Origin: Sphingobacterium arenae
GTDB taxonomy: Bacteria; Bacteroidota; Bacteroidia; Sphingobacteriales; Sphingobacteriaceae
Assembly: GCF_014692505.1 (NCBI RefSeq)
Contig: NZ_JACNYK010000006.1
Location: 124,001 to 188,000 of the forward strand
DNA: 64,000 nucleotides
Reading direction: 5' to 3'
Below are positions 61,252-64,000 of the stretch, in pieces. Numbering within the stretch: the stretch's first letter is position 1; each line of letters starts with the position of its first letter. Under the pieces are notes generated by a model. That model was not told the origin of the DNA. It saw only the letters and a list, made by a program, of their open reading frames with translations, and made no database searches. The position numbers were made by a program, and so were the translations under genes.

Positions 61252-62579
61252 TGCGTTTTATCCGTAGTCTGTATGTAACCAATAGATTCTTTTACGCGCT
61301 ACTCCTATTAGCGATATGTTTTGTACTGTCCTTTTTTATCAAAGCGTTATTCTCCTTTGTGATCGTTCTTCTTTGGTTGTTTGTGGCAGCATCAGTATGG
61401 GATATACTGTTTCTATACTACCGGAAAAGTAAAATAATTGTACAGCGAAACTACCCGGAAAAGCTATCTAATGGCGATGAGAATGACATGGAGATTCAAT
61501 TGACCAGTAGTTATCCTGCGAAAGTGTATATCCGTTTGTTGGAAGAGTTCCCTGAACAGCTGCAGCTTCGGAACGTAGAGTTGGAATCCACGATATCCTC
61601 AAGACAAACCAAAGCGATCGGCTACCAGATCCGTCCAACCTCTCGAGGAGTGTATGCTTTTGGCAGATGCCATGCGTTAGTACAACGACTTGGTTTATTT
61701 GCAAGAAAGTTTACATTGAATGAATCCCTTGAACTAGCTTGTTATGCTTCTTTTGTTCAGATGCGTAAATATCAGCTGTTGGCGACTACAGATAGACTGG
61801 TGGAATTGGGGATTAAACGTATTCGAAAAATTGGTGCAACGCTAGAGTTCGATCATATTCGGGAATATGTACGAGGAGATGAATATCGCAATCTTAACTG
61901 GAAAGCAACAGCTAAACATAAGAAACTGTTGGTTAATCAATACCAAGAAGAAAAATCACAACCTATCTATGCGCTTATCGATGCAGGTCGGGCGATGCGC
62001 ATGCCTTTCAACGGTTTGACATTACTAGATTACGCGATTAATTCAACGTTGGTTTTGGCAAACGCCGCTATCCTGAAGCAAGACCGAGCAGGTATGCTGA
62101 CGTTCTCCAAAACGGTTTCCAACCATATAATGGCGGAGAAGCGTAATAACCAAATGCAACTCATTTCCGAAAAACTTTACAGTATAACAACTGCTTTCGA
62201 AGAGTCGGAGTTTGGAAATCTGTACGCTTTCTGTAATAAACATATCAACAAGCGTTCCTTATTGATGTTGTATACGAATTTCGAAACGATAGATGCTTTG
62301 TCACGGCAAATGGCTTATTTGCGTATGCTCGCCAAGACGCACATTGTAGTCGTGGTTGTATTCAAGAATACGGAGTTGATCGATATGGCGAAAGAAGAAG
62401 GTAAGAAAACCATTGACGTGTATAACCAAATCATTGCGCAGAAATTTGTATACGAAAAGCATCTGGTTATCCAAGAATTACATAGACAGGGAATCCAGAC
62501 CATTTACACGTCGCCGGAAAACCTGACCATTAACGCCATTAACAAATATTTAGAAATTAAAGCGAGAGGGCTATTGTAA
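61251..62579 (+). CDS. DUF58 domain-containing protein (MoxR partner)
   Basis: A 442-residue protein with two N-terminal membrane helices (about 12-30 and 36-53) and a beta-rich segment. The DUF58 signature is YVRGDEYRNLNWKATAKHKK (about 204-223), just before a von Willebrand A-like region (QPIYALIDAGRAMRMPFNG). The metal-binding DxSxS of true VWA domains is degenerate here (DAGRAM). It ends the operon and is convergent with queD (1 base between). It is the likely client or partner of MoxR at the membrane. Confidence 0.92.
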   Translation: MRFIRSLYVTNRFFYALLLLAICFVLSFFIKALFSFVIVLLWLFVAASVWDILFLYYRKSKIIVQRNYPEKLSNGDENDMEIQLTSSYPAKVYIRLLEEFPEQLQLRNVELESTISSRQTKAIGYQIRPTSRGVYAFGRCHALVQRLGLFARKFTLNESLELACYASFVQMRKYQLLATTDRLVELGIKRIRKIGATLEFDHIREYVRGDEYRNLNWKATAKHKKLLVNQYQEEKSQPIYALIDAGRAMRMPFNGLTLLDYAINSTLVLANAAILKQDRAGMLTFSKTVSNHIMAEKRNNQMQLISEKLYSITTAFEESEFGNLYAFCNKHINKRSLLMLYTNFETIDALSRQMAYLRMLAKTHIVVVVVFKNTELIDMAKEEGKKTIDVYNQIIAQKFVYEKHLVIQELHRQGIQTIYTSPENLTINAINKYLEIKARGLL

Positions 62580-62580
62580 G

Positions 62581-63000
62581 TCATAGGCTATACGTAGCAG
62601 AACACTTCGCTGTTTCTTCCACCTTACAGGCCACCAGTCGAACGGGGTAACCACTTAACTGTTGTGGCCCGATATGTTCTACCAAATACTGCGCGATGTT
62701 TTCCGCCGTCGGGTTAAAAGGTACAATGACGAGGCTGTCGCCAGCTATTTCTTGCAAAGGGAGTAGCAACTCATCATCCGCCCAGATTAAGAACTTGTGA
62801 TCAAAGTGTTCTTCTAGCCATTGGCAAAGCGTAATTTTAATAACAGAGAAATCAACCACCCGACCTATTTCGTCCAGTTGATCAGCTGCTACCGTAAAGT
62901 GTATACGGTAATTGTGTCCGTGTAAAAACCGACATTTACCCTCATGTCCCACCACGCGGTGTCCACAGGATATATCATGGTATCTTTCTGCAAGAATCAT
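62581..63000 (-). CDS. queD: 6-carboxytetrahydropterin synthase / 6-pyruvoyl-tetrahydropterin synthase family
   Basis: The 139-residue enzyme has the zinc ligands in SCGHRV (His14) and FLHGHNY (His27, His29). The catalytic Cys sits in EGKCRFLHGH, and the C-terminal EETAKCSA segment binds the pterin. The PTAENIAQYL motif fits QueD, which makes 6-carboxytetrahydropterin for queuosine, better than the mammalian-type PTPS. No other que gene is adjacent. Confidence in the family is high, with the exact product inferred. Confidence 0.9.
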   Translation of the reverse strand: MILAERYHDISCGHRVVGHEGKCRFLHGHNYRIHFTVAADQLDEIGRVVDFSVIKITLCQWLEEHFDHKFLIWADDELLLPLQEIAGDSLVIVPFNPTAENIAQYLVEHIGPQQLSGYPVRLVACKVEETAKCSATYSL

Positions 63001-63066
63001 ATGTTTTTTAATTAACTTCGTTGAACTCGCTTCGCTCGGTTTTCAATTCATCTAATCAGTGATCAG

Positions 63067-63080
63067 TAACTATATAGTTA
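63067..63080. repeat. Perfect 14-base palindrome between queD and lipB
   Basis: TAACTATATAGTTA is its own reverse complement and lies in the 98-base gap between the two minus-strand genes. It could be an operator; it is A/T-rich and may be chance. Confidence 0.35.
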
Positions 63081-63098
63081 TCTAACCTTCACGCATCA

Positions 63099-63794
63099 CT
63101 ATACCAACTCCATTTGAAATAATGCTGCAATATGACCTTTGAGTTTACTTTTTACCTCCTCCATATCCAGTTTGCGTCCCAGTTCGCGCTCCAACGAAGT
63201 CACATCTTTGTCTTCTATGCCACAGGGAACGATATTTCCGAAATAACTAAGATCTGCATTGACATTGAAAGCAAACCCGTGCATGGTCACCCATCGCGAG
63301 GCTCTTACACCCAAAGCGCATATTTTGCGTGCTTTGTCATTATCCGCGTCCAGCCAGACACCTGTATACCCGTCGTATCGTCCTGTGGGTATCCCGTAGT
63401 CGCTACAGGTTCGGATAATGGCTTCTTCTAGTGTGCGTAAATACAAATGTATGTCGGTGAAGAAATTATCCAAATCCAAGATGGGGTAACCCACAAGTTG
63501 TCCGGGACCGTGGTAGGTGATATCCCCACCGCGGTTAATTTTATAAAAAGTGGCATTTTTTTCCTTCAATCCTGCTTCATCTAATAACAAATATTCTTCA
63601 TGCCCGCTTTTTCCCAGTGTGTATACATGGGGATGCTCCGTGAAGATAAGATGATTGGGGGTCGGATGAGCTGTGCCATTTGTCCGGTTATCGTTCTTAG
63701 CGGCCACTGTTTTCGTAAATATCTCTTCTTGGCGATCCCAAGCATCCTGATAATCGACCAATCCCCAGTCTACAAATTGTACCTGTTTGTTCAT
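63099..63794 (-). CDS. lipB: Octanoyl-[acyl-carrier protein]-protein N-octanoyltransferase
   Basis: This enzyme transfers octanoate from acyl carrier protein to lipoyl domains, the first step of lipoic acid synthesis. The 231 residues have RGGDITYHGPGQLVGYPI near the middle, the VGVWLDAD-type strand (TGVWLDADN) and the catalytic lysine/cysteine region with CALGVRASRWVTMHGFAFN and FGNIVPCGI (Cys). It is encoded directly after hflX with only 2 bases between, on the same strand. Confidence 0.94.
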   Translation of the reverse strand: MNKQVQFVDWGLVDYQDAWDRQEEIFTKTVAAKNDNRTNGTAHPTPNHLIFTEHPHVYTLGKSGHEEYLLLDEAGLKEKNATFYKINRGGDITYHGPGQLVGYPILDLDNFFTDIHLYLRTLEEAIIRTCSDYGIPTGRYDGYTGVWLDADNDKARKICALGVRASRWVTMHGFAFNVNADLSYFGNIVPCGIEDKDVTSLERELGRKLDMEEVKSKLKGHIAALFQMELV

Positions 63795-63796
63795 GG

Positions 63797-64000
63797 TTAA
63801 TACAATAAATTATTATAAGGATATCGGACAATATGCATTTGAGAGATAATCTCATATAATTTCTGCTTGAATTCCTCGACATTGGTTTTCTCCGTGGCAG
63901 ATAGGAAAATTGCCGGATCAGCATTTTTTGCCATCCAAGAGTTTTTGAAATCTTCAAGCGTAACTTTAATTTCTTCACCATCCTCATCGACCTCCACGGG
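63797..64000 (-). CDS. hflX: GTPase HflX, C-terminal end (continues beyond the window)
   Basis: Only the last 67 residues are visible; the frame stays open to the window edge. The end of the protein reads FLSATEKTNVEEFKQKLYEI and HIVRYPYNNLLY, which is the C-terminus typical of Bacteroidetes HflX. SATEKTN corresponds to the G5 motif (SAx) of the GTPase. HflX splits stalled ribosomes under stress. The call rests on this short tail and on the G5 motif, so it is less secure than the others. Confidence 0.75.
   Translation of the reverse strand, partial: PVEVDEDGEEIKVTLEDFKNSWMAKNADPAIFLSATEKTNVEEFKQKLYEIISQMHIVRYPYNNLLY

Noticed and set aside
63015..63040. CGAGCGAAGCGAG on the minus strand as a third copy of the GAGCTTGCGAGCTC hairpin
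   Set aside because: It looks similar but forms short direct repeats and not a stem, so it is probably unrelated.

Overview
The window is chromosomal DNA from a member of the Bacteroidetes, most likely the family Sphingobacteriaceae (Sphingobacterium or a close relative). This rests on four things: the parA-parB-DUF5683-dapB-lepB gene order, a short NuoG, a long (496 residue) signal peptidase I, and promoter-like TAnnTTTG boxes with weak Shine-Dalgarno sites in front of many genes. Gene density is high. I see no tRNA, rRNA, CRISPR array, insertion sequence or prophage.

Layout. 1-1422: 3' part of a TPR protein. 1526-14353: complete 14-gene nuo operon for respiratory complex I (nuoA to nuoN), with a NuoG reduced to its iron-sulfur part. 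14428-14848: promoter, a highly structured leader and an 88-residue protein of unknown function. 14959-23317: a DUF5686 outer membrane protein, an enoyl-CoA hydratase, an AI-2E family permease, a flavin-dependent alpha-hydroxy acid dehydrogenase, and metE behind a SAM riboswitch. 23455-29797: a small membrane protein and an RND efflux system whose inner-membrane pump and outer-membrane channel lie in one open frame. 29804-37092: c-di-AMP synthase, a NagB-like protein, pdxJ, and the lepB/dapB/DUF5683/parB/parA operon. 37093-37544 is the only long region without a gene. 37545-50828: FMN reductase, LpxH-like hydrolase, phosphopantetheinyl transferase, a two-component system, pfkA, a split DsbD, birA, rsfS-ftsH, LutC-like protein and rhomboid protease. 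50835-56189: comM, a three-gene YtxH/holin-like envelope set, GDP-fucose synthase, trmB and an RDD protein. 56367-62579: a SpoIIM / DUF4129 / DUF4350 / MoxR / DUF58 operon. 62581-64000: queD, lipB and the 3' end of hflX.

Most genes are housekeeping (respiration, envelope biogenesis, cofactor synthesis, chromosome segregation). The two signals I find most unusual are at 14428-14584 and 25220-29797. The first is a leader in which a closed RNA domain overlaps a near-perfect hairpin that takes up the start codon, an arrangement like a riboswitch. The second is the RND pump fused in frame to a lipoprotein TolC-type channel across an A-rich junction that contains a slippery heptamer; losing one A would restore two ordinary genes overlapping by ATGA.
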